From an uncultured bacterium (GTDB lineage: Bacteria; Acidobacteriota; Aminicenantia; Aminicenantales; Saccharicenantaceae), in contig CALEUG010000003.1 of NCBI GenBank assembly GCA_937920515.1, positions 66,108-130,107 on the forward strand: 64,000 nucleotides of DNA, read 5' to 3'. The notes under the pieces are model-generated. The model worked only from the letters and a program-made list of their open reading frames with translations. It did no database searches and was not told where the DNA came from. A program made the translations under genes and the position numbers. Positions within the stretch are counted from its first letter, which is position 1; each line of letters starts with the position of its first letter. Shown in pieces: positions 26,312 to 34,883 of the stretch.

Positions 26312-28434
26312 AGGCGGGTGGAAGGTTTTTCCATCCGGAATTTTTTAAGCCAAGACAGTAGATTCCCGACCTCGGTTTCCGATGACAGTCTGACCATTAA
26401 TCTCACCTCGCGCTGCTCCCTTCGCCAGGTTTTACGGGAAACTTTTGGTCCCAGTACCTCGAGCGACGGAAAATCTTTTCCCAGCCGGTCCAGAAGTAAA
26501 CGGGAGAAACGTCCGGAGCTTCGCAGCGAGCGGCTGTCAAGTCCAACTTCTAACAGGAAGCTGAACGGCGGGTAGTTCAGCAAGCGACGGTATTCTATTT
26601 CCCTCTCATAGAAACCAGAATAATCACGGGAAATGGCCTGGATGACCGGTTCCGGCGGAGGCCCGCCGCTTACCACCGCCACCCCAAACTCTTCTTCATT
26701 CCTGGCCAGTTCCAGAACCGCCTGAACCAGGGTCATGGTCCTCTCGGCCGCCCGGAAATCGGGTCGGTTGAGTTCATTTTCCGGGTTGACCAGAACCAGG
26801 AACGAGAAATGATTCAAAGGCAGTCGGCGCAGAGCATACTCAGTGCCGACAACCAGCCGGCTCTTGCCCGATTTTATTTTATTCACACTTTTCTCTGCGG
26901 CTTTTTCTCCCGCCCCTTCTTCCAGGACCTCAACCGCCTGGCCGGGAAAGGCCTCCTGCAATTGTTCTTTCAAATACTGGCTGCCGCGGATGCGTCCCGG
27001 CCGCAGTTTTCGCCCGCAAACCGGGCATTGGGCCGGGGCCGGGGCTTCCAGCCCGCAATAACCGCAAACCAGCTCTCCGTCCTTCTTCTGCAGGTTCAGG
27101 GCAATCCGGCACTGAGGGCAACGAACAACATGACCGCAACCCGGGCAGTAAAGATAACCGGCATACCCTTTGCGGTTGACCAGGAAAAAAACCGGGCTTC
27201 CGGCCTCAAGGAACGGAGCGATTTCTTCCCGGAGTTCATGTTTCAACAGCCTGGCAATATCCTTCTGATAAAAACTGGCCCGGGGCCGGGGCCCCAGTCC
27301 TCCCAGTTCTATCAATGTCCCGGACTGGCGGTGACGATAGTACTGGCTGACCCTCGGGCAGGCCGAGCTGAAAACCAGCAGGCTTTTTTCCAGCCCGGCC
27401 CTGATGCCGGCTGCTTCCCTGGCATCAAACGAAGGGCCGTCAGCCTGGTAATAGAGGTCGTCATGTTCTTCGTCTATTACCACCAGGGATATGGGCCGGA
27501 CCGGCAGGAAAAGAGCTGACCTGGTCCCGAAGATAACCCTGGCCCGGCCGGATACCGCCTGGTTCCAGGCATTGTCCCTGATTTTATCGGGAAGCTGGCT
27601 GTGCCAGGCCACTGCCCGACTGTTGAGTCCTTCCTCCAGCGACCGCCATTTCTCCAGCCTCTGGATGTCGGGCACCAGAAACAGGACGAAGCCAAAGTGC
27701 CTGGCTGAATAATCAATGATTTTCTTCAGGAATTCCTGTCTTCTACCCAGACTGCCGCTCAGCAGGTAAGTACCGCCCTGGCCGGTCTCCAGCCTTTCCA
27801 GCAAGGGCTGGCTGAGGCCGGGCAGTCCATCAGGCCGGACCGGCAAAACCAGCTGACGGCAATTTTCAGGCGCGGCCACCCGGAACGTTTTCTTCCTGTC
27901 CGCCTTTTCCCTTATTTCCAGCAGGCCTTCCTGGCTCAGGCTTTTCAGGTAAGAATTGATTTCCCGGAGCTTCAGCTTTCTTTTGATGTAAACCGGACTT
28001 AACTGGCGCCCGGCCAGCAGGCTCATTATCTGGCCCCGGCGGCCCTTGAGACGGCCCGAAACCAGCTCCTCCAGCCCTTTTTTAGTTATGGTCAGTCTGA
28101 GCTTAGGCTTTCCCCTTGAGACCGGAGGTTCGGCCATCTCCAGCAACAGCCCGGGGGCGGTCAGGCTACGTTCCGAAAGTTCCAGGGCAAACTTCAGGAT
28201 GATTTCCGGCAACCGGAAAGAGTCCGGCGAGCAGGAGGTCAGCTCTTTAACCTTGAATTCAGGTTCCCGGGTCAGCTCTTTTATTTCCAGCACGTACCCG
28301 GTAAGCTTCCTCGAGCCCAGTGGAGCCACCACCCTGGAACCGACCTGCACCTTCCCGGCCAGCTCCGGCGGCAGACGGTAAAGAAAGGTCTGAAAGACCG
28401 GCAGCGGAAAAAGAACTTCGCAGTAAGTTGACAT
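26290..28434 (-). CDS. priA: Primosomal protein PriA with degenerate helicase motifs
   Basis: The 714-residue protein follows PriA from end to end. It has a 3'-DNA-binding domain (about 1-100), a winged helix (about 110-180), helicase lobes, and a complete eight-cysteine zinc region (C430, 433, 439, 442, 457, 460, 470, 473). The Walker A site normally GVTGSGKTE reads GSLGRRQE (227-234), with no lysine-threonine pair. DEEH (321-324) and GTRSALF survive. The motif V region reads VVGTEYALRRLP without the usual KGHDF. Motif VI (QVAGRAGR) is replaced by QAVLELARNE (571-580). It probably keeps DNA and primosome binding but not ATP-driven unwinding, as described for actinobacterial PriA. The frame is intact, so this is divergence and not decay. 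Confidence 0.9.
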   Translation of the reverse strand: MSTYCEVLFPLPVFQTFLYRLPPELAGKVQVGSRVVAPLGSRKLTGYVLEIKELTREPEFKVKELTSCSPDSFRLPEIILKFALELSERSLTAPGLLLEMAEPPVSRGKPKLRLTITKKGLEELVSGRLKGRRGQIMSLLAGRQLSPVYIKRKLKLREINSYLKSLSQEGLLEIREKADRKKTFRVAAPENCRQLVLPVRPDGLPGLSQPLLERLETGQGGTYLLSGSLGRRQEFLKKIIDYSARHFGFVLFLVPDIQRLEKWRSLEEGLNSRAVAWHSQLPDKIRDNAWNQAVSGRARVIFGTRSALFLPVRPISLVVIDEEHDDLYYQADGPSFDAREAAGIRAGLEKSLLVFSSACPRVSQYYRHRQSGTLIELGGLGPRPRASFYQKDIARLLKHELREEIAPFLEAGSPVFFLVNRKGYAGYLYCPGCGHVVRCPQCRIALNLQKKDGELVCGYCGLEAPAPAQCPVCGRKLRPGRIRGSQYLKEQLQEAFPGQAVEVLEEGAGEKAAEKSVNKIKSGKSRLVVGTEYALRRLPLNHFSFLVLVNPENELNRPDFRAAERTMTLVQAVLELARNEEEFGVAVVSGGPPPEPVIQAISRDYSGFYEREIEYRRLLNYPPFSFLLEVGLDSRSLRSSGRFSRLLLDRLGKDFPSLEVLGPKVSRKTWRREQREVRLMVRLSSETEVGNLLSWLKKFRMEKPSTRLRVRVWQ

Positions 28435-29174
28435 CAGGATTTAAGCAGCTGGAGGACTTTCTTCATGTCTTCCCAGACCATCTTCTTGATTTCTTTATTT
28501 CCTTCATTCCGGACCAGGTAAGAGGGATGAAAGGTCGGCATAACAGGAATTCCCTGGAATTCCCCGAAGTTCCCGCGCAGCTCGGACATGCTCTTCGAAC
28601 TCTGCAGCAGAAAATCGGTGGCCACCTTCCCCAGGGCCACGATGACCTCTGGCCTGATCAGTTCTACCTGCCGGAGGAGGTAAGGCGAGCAGGCCTTTAC
28701 CTCGTCGGGACGGGGGGTGCGGTTTTCAGGCGGGCGACACTTGATGACGTTGGCAATGTAAACCTCTTCCCGGCTGAAACCCATGGCCTGAATAATCCTG
28801 GTCAGGAGCTGCCCGGCCCGGCCTACGAACGGCCTGCCCTGCAGGTCTTCGTCCCGGCCGGGGGCCTCGCCCACGAACATCAGCCTGGCCTGGCGGTTAC
28901 CCTCTCCGGGCACGGCCTGGGTCCTGCCCTTAAAAAGAGGACAGGCCTGGCAGGCCATGATTTTGCGGATCAGTCGCTCCCACTCCTCCCGGACGTCAAG
29001 GTCTGGACCACCGGAATAGCCTCCCGCTATCAGCAAAGGGGCGCCGGCCGCTGAATCCTCCCTCCTAACGGCCGGTTTCCGGGGACTTACCAGAAATTCA
29101 ACCCCCAGGTCGCGGTAAAACTCCAGCCGGGTCTGCAATTTTTGCAACCTCTCAGCTCTTTCCTTTTCGTTCAT
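28434..29174 (-). CDS. Uracil-DNA glycosylase, type 4 (iron-sulfur)
   Basis: The 246-residue protein has a charged N-terminal region of about 85 residues and then the family-4 UDG core. It shows CQACPLFKGR, VGEAPGRDEDLQGRPFVG, ANVIKCRPPENRTPRPDE, CSPYLLRQ and HPSYLVRNEG. Four cysteines in these segments are the expected 4Fe-4S ligands. The enzyme removes uracil from DNA as the first step of base excision repair. It overlaps the coaBC end by 23 bases and the priA start by one base. Confidence 0.92.
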   Translation of the reverse strand: MNEKERAERLQKLQTRLEFYRDLGVEFLVSPRKPAVRREDSAAGAPLLIAGGYSGGPDLDVREEWERLIRKIMACQACPLFKGRTQAVPGEGNRQARLMFVGEAPGRDEDLQGRPFVGRAGQLLTRIIQAMGFSREEVYIANVIKCRPPENRTPRPDEVKACSPYLLRQVELIRPEVIVALGKVATDFLLQSSKSMSELRGNFGEFQGIPVMPTFHPSYLVRNEGNKEIKKMVWEDMKKVLQLLKS

Positions 29175-30351
29175 TTAACAGAACCTCTATTTCGGCCATT
29201 ATTTCCTGGCTTATTTTACGTTTGCTCATCCGGGGAACTTTCCTGGAACGACCATCAGGCCAGAAAAGTGTCACCTCGTTTTCCTCGCTACCGAACCCGA
29301 CCCCGGGTCGTGAGACATCGTTGCTGACCAGGAGGTCCACCTTCTTCCTTATCATTTTCTCCCGGGCCCTGTCCTCCGGCCGGCAGGTCTCGGCGGCAAA
29401 GCCCACCAGCAATTGCCGTTGCTTCTGATGTCCCAGCTCCTCCAGAATATCGGGAGTGGGCTCGATGTCAAGGATCTGGCCAATTTCAGCCTTCCTGGCT
29501 TTATCGGGCAGGGTCTTCCTGAACCGGAAATCGGCCACGGCCGCGGCCATTAAAACCACATCGGCCCGGGAATAGTGCTTGCGCACGGACTCCCTCATCT
29601 CTTCGGCCGTGTTGACTTTTTCAAGATAAACACCGGCCGGAGCTTTCAGCCCGGTCGGCCCGGAGACCAGGATGACCTCCGCCCCCAGCTGCCAGGCTTC
29701 CCGGGCCAGCTCGTACCCCATCCTGCCCGAGGACGGATTGCTGACAAAACGGACCGGGTCCAGAAATTCCCGGGTGGGGCCGGCCGTCACCAGGAAGACC
29801 TTACCCCGAAAGGGTTCCCTGCTCTTTATCAACCTGAGACCGTGGTCAACAATGACCTCGGGTGAAGCCAGCCGGCCAGGGCCTTTCTTTCCGCAGGCCA
29901 GGTAACCGGTATCTGGCTCAACAAATTCCACCCCGAGACTCTTCAATTTCCTGATATTCTCCTGGGTTTGCGGATGGAGAAACATGGCTTCATTCATGGC
30001 CGGGGCCACCAGCACCGGGCACCTGACTGCCAGGTAGAAAGTGGACAGGAAATCGTCGGCCACCCCGGAAGCCAGTTTGCCTATGAGGTTGGCCGTGGCC
30101 GGAGCAACGAGCAGCAGCGAGATTTCGTCTACCAGCGAGATGTGCTCGATCGGTCTCTGCCGGTCGTCGAAAAGTTCAACAATGGTTCTTTCACCGGTCA
30201 GAGAGGTAAAGAGGTAGGGATTGATGAAGCGGGTGGCCTTTTCGGTCATGATCACCCGGACCCCGAGTCCTTCCGACTGGAACAGCCGGATTATCTCGCA
30301 GGCCTTGTAAATACTTATGGAAGAACAAACGCCAAGGGCAACTTTTTTCAT
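29152..30351 (-). CDS. coaBC: Bifunctional phosphopantothenoylcysteine decarboxylase/synthetase
   Basis: The 399-residue fusion makes 4'-phosphopantetheine from phosphopantothenate and cysteine. The CoaC half (about 1-185) has the flavoprotein start VALGVCSSISIYKACE, the active-site histidine in IEHISL, the PAMNEAM motif and the cysteine flap GYLACGKKGPGRLA. The CoaB half has VTAGPTREFLDPVRFVSNPS, GRMGYELA and LLVSNDVSRPG for CTP binding. Together with coaD it provides three CoA-synthesis activities in this window. It follows gmk by 18 bases. Confidence 0.96.
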   Translation of the reverse strand: MKKVALGVCSSISIYKACEIIRLFQSEGLGVRVIMTEKATRFINPYLFTSLTGERTIVELFDDRQRPIEHISLVDEISLLLVAPATANLIGKLASGVADDFLSTFYLAVRCPVLVAPAMNEAMFLHPQTQENIRKLKSLGVEFVEPDTGYLACGKKGPGRLASPEVIVDHGLRLIKSREPFRGKVFLVTAGPTREFLDPVRFVSNPSSGRMGYELAREAWQLGAEVILVSGPTGLKAPAGVYLEKVNTAEEMRESVRKHYSRADVVLMAAAVADFRFRKTLPDKARKAEIGQILDIEPTPDILEELGHQKQRQLLVGFAAETCRPEDRAREKMIRKKVDLLVSNDVSRPGVGFGSEENEVTLFWPDGRSRKVPRMSKRKISQEIMAEIEVLLNERKGKS

Positions 30352-30369
30352 CGCTCCACCTTTCTCCGG

Positions 30370-30975
30370 TCAGGGCCAGGACTTAAAACTTTTCAGTATT
30401 TCCCGGAATTCTTTCTGCCGCTGCTGAAAAAGGCAGCGGTGGGCCAGGACGATGGCCTTCAATTCTTCCAGGGCCTGATTGAGTTCACCGTTAATCACCA
30501 GGTAATCGAAAATGCTCGATTCCAGGATTTCCCGGCGGGCATTCTTCAGGCGAAGGGCCACCGCCTCCGGCCTGTCGGTCTTTCTCTGTTTCAACCTCTT
30601 TTCCAGCTCCGGGTAGGATGGGGGCACCACAAAAACAAACCTGGCCCCGTCCAGCTTTTTCTTTACCTGGTGGGCACCCTGGACATCGATGTCCAGGATC
30701 AAATCGCCCTGCCGGCTCTTTTTATCCACCTCCTCCCGGGAGGTTCCGTATAGATGTCCATGCACTTCGGCCCATTCCAGGAAAGCGCCGCCGTCCTTCA
30801 TTTCCTCGAACTTTTCCCGGGTGATAAAGTAATAGTCCTGTCCTTCCACCTCGTCCGGCCGCCTGGGCCTGGTGGTGTGAGAAACGGAGAACAGCAGGCC
30901 GGGCAGACAGGCCATCAGGTTCTTGATCAGCGTCGATTTGCCGCAACCCGACGGTCCGGAAATAACGTATATCAT
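30370..30975 (-). CDS. gmk: Guanylate kinase
   Basis: The 201-residue protein starts MIYVISGPSGCGKSTLI (P-loop 7-14, with Cys where Ala is common). It carries the GMP-binding SHTTRPRRPDEVEGQDYYF and later DIDVQGAHQVKKK and FVVPPSYPELEKRL. It phosphorylates GMP to GDP. The gene order yicC-gmk-coaBC-priA is a widely conserved block. The rpoZ gene usually found directly after gmk is missing here. Confidence 0.96.
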   Translation of the reverse strand: MIYVISGPSGCGKSTLIKNLMACLPGLLFSVSHTTRPRRPDEVEGQDYYFITREKFEEMKDGGAFLEWAEVHGHLYGTSREEVDKKSRQGDLILDIDVQGAHQVKKKLDGARFVFVVPPSYPELEKRLKQRKTDRPEAVALRLKNARREILESSIFDYLVINGELNQALEELKAIVLAHRCLFQQRQKEFREILKSFKSWP

Positions 30976-31022
30976 CCTCGCGGCCTCCCTTCCTCAGCCG
31001 ATTTTCTCTATTTTCCGCAGCC

Positions 31023-31898
31023 CTATTCCAGGTTCTGAACCTGCTGGCGGATACTCTCGATCTCGTTCTTGATTTTCAGGCAGCGTTTGATTATGCCCAG
31101 GTCCTGGGCCTTGGAATTCAGGGTGTTGGCTTCCCGGGAAAGTTCCTGGGCCAGAAAATCCAGGTTCTTACCCACGGGCTCGTTTACCTCTGGCCTGATC
31201 AGCTGGCAGAAACCGCTAAGATGGCTCTTCAGCCGGTTTATCTCCTCGGCCAGGTCAAAGCGCTGCATCAGGTAGGCCACCTCTTCCGAGAGCCTTTCTT
31301 CCGACAGGTTGTTGTGATTGAGGTCCTTGAGCTTTCTTTCCAGCTTGGTCTTCAACCGGTCTGGCTGGCGACTGAAAATCCTCTCGACCTCGGCCAGCGA
31401 CTTCCTGATTCTGGCCAGATGCCTGTTAAGGTCCCGGGCAATTTCCCGGCCTTCCCGCTCTCTCTGCTTGACGATATCATCTACGGTTTTCTCGAAGGCC
31501 TCCAGGATGAAGCGCCTGTCCTCCCGGCTCAACTCCTTCTGGTTGATCTTGACCAGCTGGGGAACCCGGAGCAACTGCTCCAGCGACAGGTCAATCGGCA
31601 GGTCAACCTTCCGGGACAGGTTCTTCATCTCGGCCACGATCTTCTCCAGCAGGGGCCGGTTGACCGAGAACTCCCAGCTCCCGGCCGAGAGATAATCAAT
31701 TTCCAGCATGACTTCAACCCGCCCTCGCACGATCTTTTTCTGGCAGGCAGCCCGCAGCTGGTTTTCCAGCTGGCCTAAGTTATCGCCCTTGTAAACCCAG
31801 TCGAAAAACCGGTGATTCAGGGTCTTGATGAAAATCTTAACCCGCAGCCCGGGCCCGTTGAAGTTCCTTTCGGCAAAACCGGTCATACTGCGTATCAT
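31023..31898 (-). CDS. YicC family endoribonuclease-like protein
   Basis: The 291 residues match YicC/YloC: IRSMTGFAERNFNGPG at the start, the KTLNHRFFDW segment, a long helical middle and the end FLAQELSREANTLNSKAQDL followed by KNEIESIRQQVQNLE. The conserved C-terminal EREANT-type motif appears as SREANTL. Work on E. coli YicC and B. subtilis YloC points to an endoribonuclease that trims small RNAs or mRNA. It sits between the Asd-like gene and gmk. Confidence 0.93.
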   Translation of the reverse strand: MIRSMTGFAERNFNGPGLRVKIFIKTLNHRFFDWVYKGDNLGQLENQLRAACQKKIVRGRVEVMLEIDYLSAGSWEFSVNRPLLEKIVAEMKNLSRKVDLPIDLSLEQLLRVPQLVKINQKELSREDRRFILEAFEKTVDDIVKQREREGREIARDLNRHLARIRKSLAEVERIFSRQPDRLKTKLERKLKDLNHNNLSEERLSEEVAYLMQRFDLAEEINRLKSHLSGFCQLIRPEVNEPVGKNLDFLAQELSREANTLNSKAQDLGIIKRCLKIKNEIESIRQQVQNLE

Positions 31899-31922
31899 TA
31901 ACGACTCTCCCTGTCGACGAAT

Positions 31923-32954
31923 TCAATCCAGTCCGAATAATTTCCGGGCAATTTCCAGGGCGTTCAGGGCCGAGCCGACCGTCAGGTTGTCGGCGGCCAC
32001 CCATAGCCAGTAACTGCCGGGAAGCAACCGGTCTTTTTTCAGGTGGCCGACAAATATTTTTTCCTGGCCGGCCACCCTGACGTTGGACACCGGACGGGGG
32101 CTACCCGCAGGCTGAAAGTGGAAGATATCCTTGTTCCGGAAGGCTTTTTGCAGCTGCTCCAGCCCCACATCTTCAGCCAGTTCCAGGTAAACGGCCAGCG
32201 AATAGACATGGAAAACCGGAGCCTGCACCAGCGACAGGCTGAAGTCAAAGTCCGGTTCGAGGATCTTCCTGACTTCCTGAATAATCTGGCTTTCACTGGC
32301 CATAAAGCCATCCCGGTCCGCCTTCTCCACTTCCGGCAGGAAATTAAAAGCTATCTGCTCCCCGAAAATTTTGTGACTCGGGCTGCTGCTGGAAAGCAGG
32401 GCATAGCTCTGTTCAGCCAGTTCTTCTATACCGGCACTGGCGTAGGCCGAGACCGGCTGCAACACCACCGCCAGAACTTTCTTTATCCGGTGGGAGGTCC
32501 TGATGGCAGCCAGCACCCGGCTGAGGAAAATGGTCACCGGGTGGGGGTTGGACACCAGGCTGACTTCCGGGTCATCCAGGACCTGGTCGTTAACTCCGGC
32601 CACCACCAGCGGCACTTCCGACCGGTCGACAAAGCTTTCTTCCAGGTCAATGGCCTTGAAACCCTTTTCCCGGGCCAGCTGCCCGAATTTCCGGTTGGTC
32701 TCGCGGTCGGCGGCCAGAAAAACCAGGTCCAATCCCTCCAGAAGCTCGGGATAGGGATGATGGATAACCTTTGGCTCGTCCCGGAACTCGGTCAGTTTGC
32801 TGTATTCCTCGGCCACCTCGGGATCGTAGAACTCCATCGATTTAAGGGGCAGTTTCCGGTCGCTAAGCAGGTTCTTTATTTCCTGGGCCCTAAGAGAATC
32901 GGTCCCTATCAGGGCCACCCTTAGCTGCCGCTCGGCTTTCTTACTCATTACCAC
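31923..32954 (-). CDS. Asd-like protein lacking the catalytic cysteine
   Basis: The 343 residues have the aspartate-semialdehyde dehydrogenase layout: an N-terminal NAD(P)-type domain (LRVALIGTDSLRAQEIKNLL) and a C-terminal dimerisation domain ending WVAADNLTVGSALNALEIAR. In true enzymes the active-site loop reads NPNCSTI; here it is NPHPVTI (136-142), so the cysteine is Pro139. The catalytic-histidine region is also changed (APVFHVYSLAVYLEL). The nucleotide-binding GxxGxxG is also lost. It resembles E. coli Usg, another Asd homologue without the cysteine, and is unlikely to make aspartate semialdehyde. It overlaps the YdcH-like gene by 14 bases; an ATG at 32948 is an alternative start. Confidence 0.82.
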   Translation of the reverse strand: MVMSKKAERQLRVALIGTDSLRAQEIKNLLSDRKLPLKSMEFYDPEVAEEYSKLTEFRDEPKVIHHPYPELLEGLDLVFLAADRETNRKFGQLAREKGFKAIDLEESFVDRSEVPLVVAGVNDQVLDDPEVSLVSNPHPVTIFLSRVLAAIRTSHRIKKVLAVVLQPVSAYASAGIEELAEQSYALLSSSSPSHKIFGEQIAFNFLPEVEKADRDGFMASESQIIQEVRKILEPDFDFSLSLVQAPVFHVYSLAVYLELAEDVGLEQLQKAFRNKDIFHFQPAGSPRPVSNVRVAGQEKIFVGHLKKDRLLPGSYWLWVAADNLTVGSALNALEIARKLFGLD

Positions 32955-33174
32955 CGGTCCGCTTTTCGTATTCCAGAATCATCCGGTGCATTTCGTCCTT
33001 GAGCCGCAATTTCTTCTTCTTGAGCATTTTCTCTTCAAGACATTCTTCCTCGGTCAGAAAAGACCTGGAGCGCAGCCGCTCCAGGGACTGCTCGCACTGC
33101 TGGTGTTCCCGGTGAATCTGACGGAAAGTTTCGTTGCTTTTCAGGAGAATTTCTTTGATTCTTTCTTCGCTCAT
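32941..33174 (-). CDS. Small coiled-coil protein, YdcH/DUF465-like
   Basis: The 77-residue protein is almost wholly helical and charged, with heptads (EHQQCEQSLERLRSRSFLTE) and a lysine-rich LEEKMLKKKKLRLKDEMHRM near the end. Length and the 'KKKKLRLKDEM' pattern match the DUF465/YdcH group, whose function is unknown. A good GGGAG site precedes the ATG. It is the first gene of the run that includes yicC, gmk, coaBC and priA. Confidence 0.8.
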   Translation of the reverse strand: MSEERIKEILLKSNETFRQIHREHQQCEQSLERLRSRSFLTEEECLEEKMLKKKKLRLKDEMHRMILEYEKRTGGNE

Positions 33175-33337
33175 AAAAAATCTCCCTTTTCAGGATAACA
33201 CAGGCCGATTTTCTTTTCAATTTGGCAGCCACCAGACTTAAGATGATGGCGGAGACAGGTCCGATTAACCTTCATCCAGGCCTGTTCTCCGAAACGCGAA
33301 ACAGTGATGGCCACGACCGGAAAATGACCGGCGGCAG

Positions 33338-33366
33338 TTGACTTTGCCGGGTTGGATTAATATACT
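33338..33366 (+). promoter_or_regulatory. Sigma70-type promoter of tRNA-Phe
   Basis: TTGACT (33338-33343), a 17-base spacer and TATACT (33361-33366) make a 5/6 + 5/6 promoter. Its start would fall near 33373, about 20 bases before the tRNA. The stretch 33175-33337 between this and the minus-strand YdcH-like gene shows no other feature. Confidence 0.7.
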
Positions 33367-33393
33367 ATAAGACGATTTTTAGCTGACCTGGAT

Positions 33394-33466
33394 GGCCAGG
33401 TAGCTCAGTCGGTAGAGCGAGGGACTGAAAATCCCTGCGTCGGCGGTTCGATTCCGTCCCTGGCCA
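33394..33466 (+). tRNA. tRNA-Phe (anticodon GAA)
   Basis: The full cloverleaf can be drawn. The acceptor GGCCAGG pairs with CCTGGCC, and the D stem is GCTC/GAGC. The anticodon stem is AGGGA/TCCCT with loop CTGAAAA (GAA at 33427-33429), and the T stem is GGCGG/CCGTC (one G-U pair) with loop TTCGATT. The discriminator base is A466. CCA is not encoded (the next bases are TTCC), so it must be added by the CCA enzyme. The gap from here to 33557 holds only the 3' flank; no clear terminator is seen. Confidence 0.97.
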
Positions 33467-33556
33467 TTCCCCATCCACACAGATTATCACCTTCCCGGAA
33501 TCCAGGCGAAAATCATTTTTTTAAGTTCAGACCACGACCAGCGTTTGGTTTTTCTC

Positions 33557-34858
33557 TCAGAACCTGTAGGAAACAGAAACGCTGGGCACTATAAGATGCA
33601 TGCGGTAAGTTCCGGGCATGGCCCGGGTCAGGGTTCCGGCCGAAAGCAATTCCTCAAAGGTAACCTCCCGCTTCTTGCCCGACAGGAATTCCAGCCCCCA
33701 GTTCAGGGACAGCCCCTTTATCTCATAGCCCGCTCCGGTGTTGAAAGAGTGAAAATCAAAACTGGGCAGAAGAATGTTCATGGTGTAATCCGGAGCCGGC
33801 GAGGGGTCGGAATAATAACCGGCCCTGAAGGAAAATTCCGGGGTCAGCCGGTATTCCAGGCCGAAGCGCAGTTGCCAGCGGTCTTTCCAGTCCAGGAGAA
33901 TGCTGTCGTTTCCGGCTTCGGACATCATCAGGTTCCAGAACGGGTCCAGGTAGGTGGTGTCAAGGCTCTTTAAGGCCGACCAGCCCGTCCACTGAAGGTC
34001 GGCGGTCACCACCAGGTCTTCCACCGGTCTGAGGGCCACCCCGCCGCCTACAAACCAGGGCCAGCGGATATTCCTCCTTAGGTCCGAGCTGTCGGGATAA
34101 CCGGCATATCCCAGGTAAATCATTTCGGCCGTGCCCTTGAACTTAACGGTGGAGACAGTCTTGACTGTCAACCCGGCGCTTACCCAGTCAGCCGGACGAG
34201 CCAGAACTCCCAGGGTCAGGCCGAAACCCCAGCCGTGAAGGGTTTCGTCGTACTGACCGAGGTCCATGGGCCCTTCACCCATGTCCACCTCTCCCGCCCA
34301 TCTCTTCAGGCTGAACATCCCGTAATTAATGTTCAGGTTAGCCCCGACACTCAGCCGGTCGCTTATCATCCAGGCTATGGTCGGAGAAATGGTAAACAAC
34401 CCGACTTTGCTGGTCCAGTCGTAGGCCACCCCGGCGGTCATCTCCTGAAAATCTTCACCGCGCCAGTTAGCTCCCAGGCCCGAGGGAGTGTAGACTCCAA
34501 TCCCAACTGTCAGGCGGTCGTTAAGCGGGCGGTAATAGGCCACCATGAAGCCCAGGTAATGAGAAAGCCTGGTTTCGGCCTTGATCGACAGGTCCGGGGG
34601 TATGGTCACCTGGTACTTGTTAACCGGGATGAGGTCGGTCAGGTAGGATCCAAACAGCGGCTGTTTCAAAAACCCGGCCCCGGCCGGGTTCCAGTAAACC
34701 AGGCTGAAATCATCGGCCAGTCCGATGAAGGCTCCGCCCATGGAGACAGCCCTGGTGCCCAGGCCGTTGAGGTTGAGGCCGTTGGCCAGCCCTGAGCCGG
34801 TCAGAAAAATCAGGCTTAGCATTCCGGCTGCCAGGATTCTGGAAATTCTGTTTCTCAT
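33557..34858 (-). CDS. FadL/OmpP1-family outer-membrane transporter
   Basis: The 433-residue protein has a signal peptide (about 1-26, AAGMLSLIFLTGSGLANG). The FadL N-terminal signature follows: GLGTRAVSMGGAFIGLADD and then YWNPAGAGFL. The rest is rich in amphipathic beta-strands and ends VPSVSVSYRF with a C-terminal Phe, as expected for a BAM-inserted barrel. FadL proteins pass long-chain fatty acids or other hydrophobic compounds through the outer membrane. AAGGAG precedes the ATG, and the gene follows clpB by 25 bases on the same strand. Confidence 0.92.
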   Translation of the reverse strand: MRNRISRILAAGMLSLIFLTGSGLANGLNLNGLGTRAVSMGGAFIGLADDFSLVYWNPAGAGFLKQPLFGSYLTDLIPVNKYQVTIPPDLSIKAETRLSHYLGFMVAYYRPLNDRLTVGIGVYTPSGLGANWRGEDFQEMTAGVAYDWTSKVGLFTISPTIAWMISDRLSVGANLNINYGMFSLKRWAGEVDMGEGPMDLGQYDETLHGWGFGLTLGVLARPADWVSAGLTVKTVSTVKFKGTAEMIYLGYAGYPDSSDLRRNIRWPWFVGGGVALRPVEDLVVTADLQWTGWSALKSLDTTYLDPFWNLMMSEAGNDSILLDWKDRWQLRFGLEYRLTPEFSFRAGYYSDPSPAPDYTMNILLPSFDFHSFNTGAGYEIKGLSLNWGLEFLSGKKREVTFEELLSAGTLTRAMPGTYRMHLIVPSVSVSYRF

Positions 34859-34883
34859 GGTATCTTGCTCCTTAATCCGTTAT

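Noticed and set aside
26809-27519. 236-codon plus-strand frame within priA
   Set aside because: Antisense to the PriA zinc region, whose eight cysteines confirm the minus-strand reading.
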